From positions 1-64,000 of the forward strand of contig NZ_JASCXJ010000024.1 of NCBI RefSeq assembly GCF_030271535.1: DNA of 64,000 bases. The letters run 5' to 3'. Source of the stretch: Nocardiopsis sp. ATB16-24 (lineage in GTDB: Bacteria > Actinomycetota > Actinomycetes > Streptosporangiales > Streptosporangiaceae). The notes beneath the pieces are model-generated. The model was not told where the DNA came from. It did no database searches and worked only from the letters and a program-made list of their open reading frames with translations. This document shows positions 55,142 to 63,433 of this stretch, in pieces. The position numbers and the translations under genes were made by a program. Within the stretch, counting starts at the first letter, position 1. The number at the start of each line of letters is the position of its first letter.

Positions 55142-55993
55142 ATGTCCGCACCTTTGACGCTTCCGGTGGCCGTCTCCGCCGACTGGCTCATCGAACACCG
55201 TGACCAGGTCGTCGTCGTCGACTCCCGTTGGTACCTCGACGGCCGCTCGGGCCGTGACGCCCACCGCTCCGGTCACCTCCCGGGCGCGGTCTTCACCGAC
55301 CTGGACACCGATCTGGCCGCGCCGGCCGGTGCCGAGGTCGGCCGCCACCCACTTCCCTCCCCCACCGACTTCGCCGAAGCCCTCGGCCGTCTGGGCATCG
55401 GCGACGACGCCCGTGTGGTCGTCTACGACGACGCGGGGGGATCGGTCGCGTCCCGCCTCGTGTGGATGCTGCGTGTCATCGGCACGCCCGCGGCCTTCCT
55501 GGACGGCGGGATCCAGGCGTGGACGGGTGGACTGGAGGAGGGGGACGTCGTCCCCGAACCGGTCGACCGCACCCCCGTCCCCTGGCCGCCGGACCGGATC
55601 GCCGACACCGACACCGTACGGGACCGGCTCGAAGACCCCGCGCACCTGCTGCTCGACGCCCGTGTCCACGGCCGTTACACCGGTGAACGACCCGCGCCCG
55701 TCGACGCCCGCCCAGGGCACGTTCCGGGTGCCCGCAGCGCGGAATGGGTCCAGAACCTGGACGGCGACGGGTTCCTGGCCGACCCGCGAACCCTGCGCGA
55801 ACGCTTCGCCGCCCTGGGCGCGGACTCCGCGGACACCATCACCGCCTATTGCGGATCCGGCGTCACCGCGTGCCACGACCTACTGGCCCTGGAACACGCC
55901 GGATACACCGGCACACGCCTGTACCCCGGTTCGTGGAGTCTCTGGGGAGGCGACGACTCCCTGCCGGTGGAGACGGGTGATCCCCACGCATGA
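55142..55993 (+). CDS. Two-domain rhodanese-type sulfurtransferase
   Basis: 283-residue cytosolic enzyme with tandem rhodanese domains. The first (about 10-130) is structural, with DSRWYLDGRSGRDAHRSGHLPGAV. The second (about 155-280) holds the catalytic Cys237 in the loop CGSGVTA. That loop type is characteristic of 3-mercaptopyruvate sulfurtransferases, whereas thiosulfate sulfurtransferases usually have CRKGVT-like loops, so 3-mercaptopyruvate is the favoured donor. ATG 55142; a GTG at 55133 is in frame. An excellent intrinsic terminator follows. Confidence 0.9.
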   Translation: MSAPLTLPVAVSADWLIEHRDQVVVVDSRWYLDGRSGRDAHRSGHLPGAVFTDLDTDLAAPAGAEVGRHPLPSPTDFAEALGRLGIGDDARVVVYDDAGGSVASRLVWMLRVIGTPAAFLDGGIQAWTGGLEEGDVVPEPVDRTPVPWPPDRIADTDTVRDRLEDPAHLLLDARVHGRYTGERPAPVDARPGHVPGARSAEWVQNLDGDGFLADPRTLRERFAALGADSADTITAYCGSGVTACHDLLALEHAGYTGTRLYPGSWSLWGGDDSLPVETGDPHA

Positions 55994-56016
55994 GCGGTCC
56001 GGGGACCTCTCCCACC

Positions 56017-56056
56017 ACGGCCGTTCAGAGGCAAGGCCCCTCTGAACGGCCGTTTT
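56017..56056 (+). terminator. Intrinsic terminator after the sulfurtransferase
   Basis: A perfect 15-bp stem (ACGGCCGTTCAGAGG and complement) with a 7-nt loop ends in a T run (TTTT at 56053-56056). It is the most canonical Rho-independent terminator in the window. Confidence 0.95.
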
Positions 56057-56203
56057 CCTGTTCTCCTCCGGTCATATTCGGAACCCCGCGTCCGAAATCC
56101 GCATCAGAAGAATCAGTAGGATTGCCGCCCCAGGGGACAAGAGAGGTATCACTCCCCCGTACCGCACACCCCGATCCCCCCGTCCCAGAGCGAAACGAGG
56201 AAC

Positions 56204-56809
<606 letters not shown>

Positions 56810-56816
56810 TCCGGAC

Positions 56817-57407
56817 GTGCGCGCGAGCATCAGCGTCCCCTTCGTCGACACCTGCGCCGACGATCTGGTCTGGACCCTGGGCCACCCGCCGGTCGACCCC
56901 CTGGCCTCCCGCACGCTGCGGGTCGCCGGCGCCCGGATCGAACTGCGCGTGCTCGGAGCCTCCCACCAGGTGGTCGTCACGCCGGAACCGACGGATGCGG
57001 CGTTGATCTCGCCGGGTTCCTCTCCGGCGGGCGAACCGGTGGAGGCGGCCGGCACGACGACGAAGGACCTTACGGCGGACGAGCCGCTGGTGGAGACCGT
57101 GGCGTGTCTGCCCGGCCTGCCCGGTGGGCTGCCCTCCAGCACCGAACGTCCCCACATGGGCGGTTACCGTTTCGACTCCTCGGTGGAGTCGCTGTCCCCC
57201 ACGGAACTGGCCCACCGCGTGGACCGGCTCCACCGCGAGGTCTCCGGTTCTCCGAGTGGGTTGCTCGTCACCTTCCCCGGTGACCACCTCGCGATCACCG
57301 CGCTGCACCTGACCCTCGGCAGCGGAGAACAACTCCATTGGCGCACCTGGCACGCCTATCCCCAAAGCGGCGAACTGGTGACGACCATGTCGACCGTGAC
57401 ACCCTGA
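56817..57407 (+). CDS. DUF2617-family protein
   Basis: 196-residue cytosolic protein. The start VRASISVPFVDTCADDLVW and the end LHWRTWHAYPQSGELVTT are the recognisable DUF2617 signatures. A central 50-residue Pro/Ala/Thr/Glu-rich insertion (about 65-105) is variable. GTG 56817 lies 7 nt after the DUF4178 stop, so the genes are in one operon. Function unknown. Confidence 0.82.
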   Translation: MRASISVPFVDTCADDLVWTLGHPPVDPLASRTLRVAGARIELRVLGASHQVVVTPEPTDAALISPGSSPAGEPVEAAGTTTKDLTADEPLVETVACLPGLPGGLPSSTERPHMGGYRFDSSVESLSPTELAHRVDRLHREVSGSPSGLLVTFPGDHLAITALHLTLGSGEQLHWRTWHAYPQSGELVTTMSTVTP

Positions 57408-57422
57408 CCCCGAGGAAGACAC

Positions 57423-57761
57423 ATGGCCCCTTACTCCGGTGGAGCCACGGCTCCCAGAAACCGCGGCGCGGCGACCATGCTCATGCTGGCCGGTGTCGTC
57501 GTACTGCTGCTCCTGCTGACGGCGTGCTCCAACGACAACAGCGCGGACTGTCGGCCGTCGAACGAACCCACGAGTTCCACCCACAGCGCCTCACGCCTGT
57601 CCACTCCGAGCCCCTCCCCCACCGAGGAGTGCCGCAACCGCAGCGGCGGCGGAGGCGGAGGCGGTGGTTTCTTCTTCTTCGGTGGCGGCGGTGGCGGCGG
57701 CTCCAACAGCGGCGGCAGCGGCAGCGACACCCGCGGCGGCGGCAGCGGGTTCGGCAAGTAG
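57423..57761 (+). CDS. Small Gly/Phe-rich lipoprotein
   Basis: 112 residues. The signal helix (LMLAGVVVLLLLLTAC) ends in a lipobox with the acylated Cys. A short Ser/Thr/Pro segment with two more Cys follows, then a striking low-complexity tail: Gly8, Phe4, Gly7 and Ser/Gly repeats. The Gly-Phe block is the codon-biased part. In operon with DUF4178 and DUF2617 genes (15 nt from the stop of the latter). It may replace the DUF4247 lipoprotein found in comparable Streptomyces clusters; I could not confirm homology. Confidence 0.7.
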   Translation: MAPYSGGATAPRNRGAATMLMLAGVVVLLLLLTACSNDNSADCRPSNEPTSSTHSASRLSTPSPSPTEECRNRSGGGGGGGGFFFFGGGGGGGSNSGGSGSDTRGGGSGFGK

Positions 57762-57911
57762 GGCGCGTGGGCCCGTAGCCCCTGGTAGGGGACCTGGCGG
57801 AGCCGAGTAGGGTGCCGTTCCGGGAGCGGTCACCCGTTCCCCGAGGTCCGGCCCCCCGGCCGCCGCACCGGGTTCCGTCCTCCTCACCGTCCCTGGAAAG
57901 AAGTACTCCAC

Positions 57912-59477
57912 GTGACCCAGTCCCAGGCCCCCCTTCGGCCCAGACTCCCGGTTCCGGCCCGGGCGGCCCGGTTCCTCGTGCTGCTGGCGGTGTTCATCTG
58001 CGCCGCCTGCGGCCTGGTGTACGAGCTGGCTCTCGTCGCCATCGGCAGCTACCTGCTGGGCGACACCATCACCCAGGCCTCCGTGGTCCTGTCCGTGATG
58101 GTGTTCGCCATGGGCGTGGGGTCCCTGCTGTCCAAACGCTTCCAGTCGCGTCCCGCCGTGTCCTTCGCGGTGATCGAGGGTCTGCTCTCCCTGGTCGGCG
58201 GCTTCTCCGTACTGTTGTTGTACGGGGCCTTCGCCTGGTTCTCCGCCTACCAACCGGCCCTGGTCCTGTTGTCGTTCGTCATCGGCGTGCTCATCGGCAT
58301 GGAGATCCCCCTGTTGATGACGTTGATCCAGCGCATCCGCAGGCAGGAGGCCTCCGAGGCGGTCGCCGACCTGTTCGCGGCCGACTACGTGGGCGGTCTG
58401 ATCGGGGGCCTGGCGTTCCCGTTCCTGCTCCTGCCGTTGTTGGGCCTGCCCAGGGGAGCGCTGATGGTGGGCGCGCTGAACGCGGTGGTCGGCGTGGCGG
58501 TGGTGCTGTGGTTGTTCCGGGGGGAGCTGGGTCGGCTCGCCCGCGCGGTCCTGGGCGTCGGCCTGCTCCTCATCGTCACCCTGCTCGGTCTGGCCTATCT
58601 CTACGCGGACCAGTTCGAGATGGACGCACGTCAGGCCCTCTACCGCGACCCGATCGTGCACGCCGAGCGCTCCGAGTACCAGGAGATCGTGGTCACCAGG
58701 TCCTTCGACGGCGAGGACGTGCGGATGTTCCTCAACGGGGACCTCCAGTTCTCCACCCTGGACGAATACCGCTACCACGAGTCGCTCGTCCACCCGGCGA
58801 TGGCGGGACCGCGCGGGAACGTGCTGGTGCTCGGCGGCGGCGATGGTCTGGCCCTGCGCGAGATCCTCTCCTACGACGACGTGGACGCGGTGACCCTGGT
58901 GGACCTGGATCCGGCCGTGGTCGCACTCGCCTCCAGCGACCCGGTGATCAGCGACCTGAACGAGGACTCCTTCGATGATCCGCGCCTGGAGGTCGTCAAC
59001 ACCGACGCCTTCCAGTGGCTGCGCGAGAACCGGGAACGTTTCGACGTGGTCGTCGCGGACCTGCCGGACGGAACCGACGTCGGCACCGCCAAGCTCTACA
59101 CCGTCGAGTTCTACTCGCTCCTGGGTCGGGCCCTGTCCGAGGAGGGTCGGGTGGTGGTGCAGGCGGGCTCGCCCTTCTTCGCCCCGGAGGCCTACTGGGG
59201 CGTGGGGCGCTCCCTGGAGGACGCCGGACTCTCCGCCACCCCCTACAACGTGGACGTGCCGACGTTCGGCAACTGGGGCTTCTATCTCGCCGGCGCCGAC
59301 GGCGCTCCCGAGTTGCGCGTTCCCGAGGACGCTCCCGACCTGCGCTTCCTCGACGATTCCCTGCTCGCCGCCGCCCAGGTCTTTCCTCTGGACCGCCGTG
59401 AGCCGGAGGTGGAGGAGACCACCCTCATGCATCCCCGGGTGATCGACCACCACCGGGGAGCATGGCGAGGGTACTGA
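57912..59477 (+). CDS. Membrane-integral spermidine synthase-like aminopropyltransferase
   Basis: 521-residue fusion of about seven transmembrane helices (first 240 residues, LLAVFICAACGLVYELALVAIG onward) and a cytosolic class I methyltransferase-like spermidine synthase domain. The domain has FLNGDLQFSTLDEYRYHESLVHPAM, the nucleotide site LVLGGGDGLALREI with DLDPAVV, and the catalytic-region DLPDGTDVGTAKLY. The soluble enzymes normally read DSTDP at the last site, so the acceptor may differ. GTG 57912. End of the DUF4178-DUF2617-lipoprotein cluster. The native substrate of these membrane forms is not established. Confidence 0.85.
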   Translation: MTQSQAPLRPRLPVPARAARFLVLLAVFICAACGLVYELALVAIGSYLLGDTITQASVVLSVMVFAMGVGSLLSKRFQSRPAVSFAVIEGLLSLVGGFSVLLLYGAFAWFSAYQPALVLLSFVIGVLIGMEIPLLMTLIQRIRRQEASEAVADLFAADYVGGLIGGLAFPFLLLPLLGLPRGALMVGALNAVVGVAVVLWLFRGELGRLARAVLGVGLLLIVTLLGLAYLYADQFEMDARQALYRDPIVHAERSEYQEIVVTRSFDGEDVRMFLNGDLQFSTLDEYRYHESLVHPAMAGPRGNVLVLGGGDGLALREILSYDDVDAVTLVDLDPAVVALASSDPVISDLNEDSFDDPRLEVVNTDAFQWLRENRERFDVVVADLPDGTDVGTAKLYTVEFYSLLGRALSEEGRVVVQAGSPFFAPEAYWGVGRSLEDAGLSATPYNVDVPTFGNWGFYLAGADGAPELRVPEDAPDLRFLDDSLLAAAQVFPLDRREPEVEETTLMHPRVIDHHRGAWRGY

Positions 59478-59827
59478 CACGCCCCTCCTCGGGGGGAAAG
59501 GGCACCGCGCGGCCTGAGGACCTGGGCCGGTGGGCGGCCACGCGGTGTGTCTGACAGGGGGGTCGAAGGGGTGGTCGATGAGGGCGGACGCCCGTCCCGG
59601 TCCTCGCTTCCGGTCGGTCGCCACGGCCCGGTCCATCCTGTCCCGGTGTCCGGGACGGGGAGGGGCGCCACGCCGCTCCAGACACATCGCCGAACAAGCC
59701 CTTACTCAGACTTTCCCCTCCTTTTCACCCCAGACAGCCCAGATAACCCAGACCGGCCAGAGAGCCCGTGTGCGGAGCCGAGCCGTGGGGAATGGAGTCG
59801 CTCTTCGGAGGGTGGGGGTGCTCCGGA
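59478..59827. other. 350-nt convergent intergenic region
   Basis: No credible gene; the open frames on both strands overlap neighbouring coding sequence and are Arg/Pro-rich. It contains a short hairpin GTCCCGG-N3-CCGGGAC around 59638-59656 that may terminate the spermidine-synthase operon, a pyrimidine-rich patch at 59709-59730 and a 9-bp-period repeat at 59728-59763. Confidence 0.4.
59728..59763. repeat. Four imperfect 9-bp repeats (NCCCAGANN)
   Basis: CCCCAGACA, GCCCAGATA, ACCCAGACC and GGCCAGAGA follow head to tail with a 9-bp period. They lie between convergent genes. This could be a simple-sequence tract or a protein-binding array. Confidence 0.5.
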
Positions 59828-60286
59828 TCAGGCGCGCTCCAACGCGGCGAGCGCCGTGACGGCGCCCAACTCCCAGCAGGCCTCTCGTGCTCCGGCGTCC
59901 AGGCGACCGGTCACGGTGACCGGCGGACGGTGCCTCTCCCAGCCGATGCCCTTGGCGATGGACTCCACGGACCGCACCGCGCCGGCGGTGTCGTTGTCCC
60001 CGTGCACGTACAGACCGTAGGGAAGTCCCCTCGTCGTCTCCTGCGCGGGGTAGTAGACGGTGTCGAAGAAGACCTTGAGGGCTCCGGACATGTACCCGAT
60101 GTTGGCCGGGGTCCCCAGGATCAGGGCGTCCGCGCCGAACAGATCGCTGGCCGTGGCCGACAGCGCCGCCTCGGTCCGTACCTCCACTCCCTCGATCTCG
60201 TCGTCACGGGCACCGTCGAGCACGGCCTCCAACAACTCCTGGGTGGCGGGGGAGACCGTGTGGTGAACGATGAGCAGTCGTGCCAT
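59828..60286 (-). CDS. Flavodoxin/NAD(P)H-dependent FMN reductase-like protein
   Basis: 152-residue flavodoxin-fold protein. The FMN phosphate loop is VHHTVSPATQELLEAVL near the N terminus. LILGTPANIGYMSGALKVFFDTVYY matches the family's second FMN contact region (GTPxxxGxxSGxLKxFxD). It could be a quinone or FMN reductase or a flavodoxin-like electron carrier. Alone between convergent and divergent neighbours. ATG 60286. Confidence 0.87.
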   Translation of the reverse strand: MARLLIVHHTVSPATQELLEAVLDGARDDEIEGVEVRTEAALSATASDLFGADALILGTPANIGYMSGALKVFFDTVYYPAQETTRGLPYGLYVHGDNDTAGAVRSVESIAKGIGWERHRPPVTVTGRLDAGAREACWELGAVTALAALERA

Positions 60287-60567
60287 GCCCTCACCCTAGG
60301 CCGTACCCCTTCGCGGTCCCCGCCCATGCTCCTCCTCGCCTCCAGGAGGCCCCTCCGCTCGGACGACCCGAGCACGAGGAACTTCGGTGCCCACGGCGTT
60401 TCCGGTCCGTCTCGAAGACCCCGGGGCCTTCTCTTCGCGACACCCGTGGCGTGCGCCGATCGGCCGGTCCCCGTCCCGCACACTGGAGGTCGGCAGCGCG
60501 TCCGCCGACTCCGGGACGGAGGCGCACCGAGCGTTCGCACCATCGCACCGGAAAGCGGGGCCCGAGC

Positions 60568-61263
60568 ATGAGTCAGCCTCCTTCGCGGGACCCCGGCCAG
60601 GGGCCCTGGAACGGCGGCCGGCCACCCATGATCCCGCCGCCCCCAACCGAGGTCGGCCCTCCGGGAGGTACGCACGACCCTGAGGACTCGTCCGGATCTC
60701 CCCCGTCACGAGACCCCCGGGGCCCGGGCAGGGCCTCCCCCTGGCTGTGGATCGGCCTGGGGTGCGGTGGCCTGTTCGTCCTCGGCGTCGTCCTGGTCGT
60801 GCTGATCGCCTTCGTCCTCGACGACCGCGGTCAGGACGGCGACGCCCCGGAAAGCGGGGGCACGGGCGCGCCGACCACCACCGCCGCCCCGAGGATGAAC
60901 GACACCGTCGAGCACGACGGCATCCTCTTCACGGTCACCGACACCGAGGTCACCGACGAGATCGGTGACCACAGCCCTCTCGGTGAGTACCTCATCGTGC
61001 ACATCGACGTCGCCAACGCGGGTGTCGACGAGTTCTGGCGGGACGAACAACACGTGTACACCTCCTCCGGAGAGCGGGTCGAGGAGGACTACGGCGCCAC
61101 GCTGAAACTCAAGAGCCCCATCTGGCAGGACCTCCCCGTCGACGGCACCCCGGTGGGCGTCAGCATCGCCTTCGACGTGGAGTCCGCCTCCGACGTCTCC
61201 CACATCGGCCTGAGTTCACGTTTCCGTGGGGGCAACGAGATCAAGGTCGCCTTGGGGGACTGA
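60568..61263 (+). CDS. Single-pass membrane protein with DUF4352-like extracytoplasmic domain
   Basis: 231 residues. A Pro/Gly-rich N terminus (1-60), one helix (WLWIGLGCGGLFVLGVVLVVLIAFVL), a short linker and an outer beta domain (ILFTVTDTEVTDEIGDHSPLGEYLIVHIDVANAG) like the DUF4352/telokin-type fold. The layout parallels the gene at 53274-54014, so the two are probably distant paralogues. ATG 60568; the longer frame to 60280 lacks homology. Function unknown. Confidence 0.75.
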   Translation: MSQPPSRDPGQGPWNGGRPPMIPPPPTEVGPPGGTHDPEDSSGSPPSRDPRGPGRASPWLWIGLGCGGLFVLGVVLVVLIAFVLDDRGQDGDAPESGGTGAPTTTAAPRMNDTVEHDGILFTVTDTEVTDEIGDHSPLGEYLIVHIDVANAGVDEFWRDEQHVYTSSGERVEEDYGATLKLKSPIWQDLPVDGTPVGVSIAFDVESASDVSHIGLSSRFRGGNEIKVALGD

Positions 61264-61358
61264 CCCGGCCCGTGGGGGTGGCGGCTCCGCCGACGCGACA
61301 CCGGGATCGGAGGGCAAGTCCCAGCAGCCCGTGTCACCAACCTCACCGAACAGCACAC

Positions 61359-62432
61359 CTAGGCGGCCATGCCCCGCTCGTCGTCGAGCCCGAGCCCGGC
61401 GAGCGTGGTGTTGATGTCACGGGTCACTCTGGCGAATTCGCGGGTGGACAACCAGAGCTTGTAGACGATCAGCAGTTCGAAGGCGAACATCAGCGCGGCG
61501 GAGACGGCGATCGTCACGAGCATGCCGACGGTGGAGAGGACACCGACCAGCGGCGCGATGATGAACACGCCCATCTGGAACTCGATCCCGCTGAACAGGT
61601 GCGGACGGATGCGGTTCTCACGCAGGACGTCACGGAAGCGCCGGTACCAGGGGAAGCGCCTGTCGAAGCCCTTCTGGAGCGCGGTGCTCTGGATCTGGCG
61701 GGCCTTGTGCCCCGGTGTGACGACGACCGACTCCTCCCGCCGCCCGGCCTCCTCTTCGGCGGACGCCCGAACCGGGGTGTTGACCTTCTCCGCCTCGCCG
61801 ATGGAGACCTTGTCGTCGTCCTCGTCCAGACCGTCGCCACCGTCCTGGTCCACGCCGAACCGGGCGGCGATCCTACGGACACCGCTGGTGTCCTGCTGCT
61901 CCATGTTCTCCTCGACCTCACGGATGGCCTGGACGATGTGCCGCCGCATCGCGGTCCGCACCTTGGCCATCTGGGGGGAGTTGAGGTAGCGGAACATGTC
62001 GGTGAAGACGATGCCCAGGGCGAACCAGAGAAAGACGGGGTCCCCGCTCTGGGCGAACTGGCCTCCCATGAGTGCGATGGCGCAGACCAGGACACGGATG
62101 CGGTCGAACACGTAGTCGAGCCAACTGCCGAACACGGAGCCGGTGCCCTTGAGGCGGGCGATCTTGCCGTCCATGCAGTCGAGTACGAAGCTCAGATGGA
62201 AGAGCACGGCACCGGCTAGCAGCCAGTACCAGTCCGCGAGGAAGAAGCACCCCGCTGCGGCGAGACCGAGCACGAGCGCCCCGGTCGTCAGCTGGTCGGG
62301 GGTGAGGGAGGTCCTGTTCGCGGTCACCTTGACCAGTCGGGAGGCGAACGGATCGACCAGCCAGACCGTCCACCACGAGTCTCGCGGTTTATAGGTCCGC
62401 TCTCGTACATCGCTAAGGGTGAAATAAGGCAT
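61359..62432 (-). CDS. CDP-alcohol phosphatidyltransferase family membrane enzyme with cytosolic insert
   Basis: 357-residue membrane protein. The catalytic motif DG(x)2AR(x)8G(x)3D(x)3D is intact in DCMDGKIARLKG through DYVFDR (about residues 84-109). Such enzymes transfer a phosphoalcohol from a CDP donor to an acceptor alcohol in phospholipid or polymer synthesis. An acidic, charged insert of about 100 residues (about 165-265, DQDGGDGLDEDDDK) interrupts the helices, which is unusual for the family. ATG 62432 has GGAG upstream; a GTG at 62450 is the alternative. Near an OafA-type acyltransferase, so envelope glycan or lipid modification is plausible. Confidence 0.87.
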   Translation of the reverse strand: MPYFTLSDVRERTYKPRDSWWTVWLVDPFASRLVKVTANRTSLTPDQLTTGALVLGLAAAGCFFLADWYWLLAGAVLFHLSFVLDCMDGKIARLKGTGSVFGSWLDYVFDRIRVLVCAIALMGGQFAQSGDPVFLWFALGIVFTDMFRYLNSPQMAKVRTAMRRHIVQAIREVEENMEQQDTSGVRRIAARFGVDQDGGDGLDEDDDKVSIGEAEKVNTPVRASAEEEAGRREESVVVTPGHKARQIQSTALQKGFDRRFPWYRRFRDVLRENRIRPHLFSGIEFQMGVFIIAPLVGVLSTVGMLVTIAVSAALMFAFELLIVYKLWLSTREFARVTRDINTTLAGLGLDDERGMAA

Positions 62433-62940
62433 TTCTGGGGCTCCAGACACGGATCTTCACAAGGGGGTTCGCGGGGAAGATGAACGACATGAACACCAGG
62501 GGGGTTACTGACGATCCATATGAGAGGAAAACTGAAGAGATCATCGGAAAGCGTCGTGCGGGCGAACGACGACATCACGGGGAAAGCGCGCCCCACAGGG
62601 CTCCGCCGCCACGGTGAAGACCCCTCCCCTCCTCGTCGGCGCCATATCCGGGGGTACCAAGACCGGCACCTGTGAGACGCACCGACGACCCCTCGGGTTG
62701 TCCCCGGGCGAACAGAGGGGAAATTCTTATGTGCTCCTTATTTATGTATTTCTTATGGGTACCATCTCGCCTGGGGACAAAGAGAGCGGAACACTTCGCG
62801 AAAGCAGCGGGACGGCATGCGGATTCTCCTTCGTGAACGCACGGTCCGCCTTTGACGAGCGGTCCGCCCCACCCCGGGGCCCGGCCCATCGCCGACACGA
62901 CCGTGCCCCCACCGAAGGCGGGGGCACGGCACGCGGAGGG
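62433..62940 (-). promoter_or_regulatory. 508-nt upstream region of the CDP-alcohol transferase gene
   Basis: No credible gene. It contains an unusually AT-rich island (62721-62762) with TTCTTATG twice, at 62724-62731 and 62750-62757. On the minus strand TTGTCC-N17-CATAAG overlaps this island and is a weak candidate promoter. The terminator of the small gene occupies 62901-62929. The resulting leader would be about 290 nt. Confidence 0.35.
62901..62929 (-). terminator. Terminator after the 43-residue acidic gene
   Basis: A perfect 10-bp stem (CCGTGCCCCC / GGGGGCACGG) with a 9-nt loop begins 11 nt past the small gene's stop codon on the minus strand. Confidence 0.8.
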
Positions 62941-63072
62941 TCACCACTCGTCATCGACCCGCCCGGCCTCGGCCCGCGGAGGCGGGTCGACACCGAAGGC
63001 GCCGTCATCGTCGTAGTAGTGCTCCTCCCCTTCCTCGTAGTCGTGCTCCTCGGGATACGCCACGTCGTCCAC
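62941..63072 (-). CDS. 43-residue highly acidic small protein
   Basis: The minus strand from GTG 63072 reads MDDVAYPEEHDYEEGEEHYY..., then ends RVDDEW. Nearly half the residues are Asp or Glu, with a Tyr/His-rich centre and no Lys. Support for it being real: AGGAGA lies 4 nt before the start codon, a terminator follows 11 nt after the stop, and codon third positions are GC-rich. It is too short for usual gene-finding cut-offs. I recognise no family; small acidic proteins can act as regulators or partners of basic proteins. Expected pI is very low. Confidence 0.7.
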   Translation of the reverse strand: MDDVAYPEEHDYEEGEEHYYDDDGAFGVDPPPRAEAGRVDDEW

Positions 63073-63433
63073 AGGTCTCCTGTCGCCGAACGGTGCCCCA
63101 GAGGGGACCCTGTGACCTATCCCACGGTTGCCCTTTTTTTACTTTTTGTCACGCGTTAACCGCCCCCGTTTTCGCCCACAACCTCCCGAGCAATGCCTCC
63201 CAATGTGACCCAGGGCACGCATTTGCCCTGTTCAGAGCACGCGTTCACACAGATTCCATCTCGACTCGGCAACATGCTCGACGCTCTCGACAGGGCACTC
63301 TCAGGCTCCACCGATACTGGACCGGCAGGACGCCATCCCCAGGTACCGACCACCTCCTCGGTCGGCCTCCGGCCGCGACCATCGGCCACGCGCCCCGCCC
63401 TCCTTCTGCTTCCGTCGAGCCCGAGGCTGATCC
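63073..63433. promoter_or_regulatory. Divergent region between the small acidic gene and the acyltransferase
   Basis: 361 nt without a convincing gene. T-rich tracts (T7 and T5) lie at 63134-63147; on the minus strand these are A-tracts about 60-75 nt upstream of the acidic gene and may be an UP-like element. No -10/-35 pair was fixed for either direction. Confidence 0.35.

Noticed and set aside
62652-62762. Two further GGGTAC hexamers on the plus strand
   Set aside because: Neither has a correctly spaced GNNT, and no plus-strand gene begins within 600 nt.
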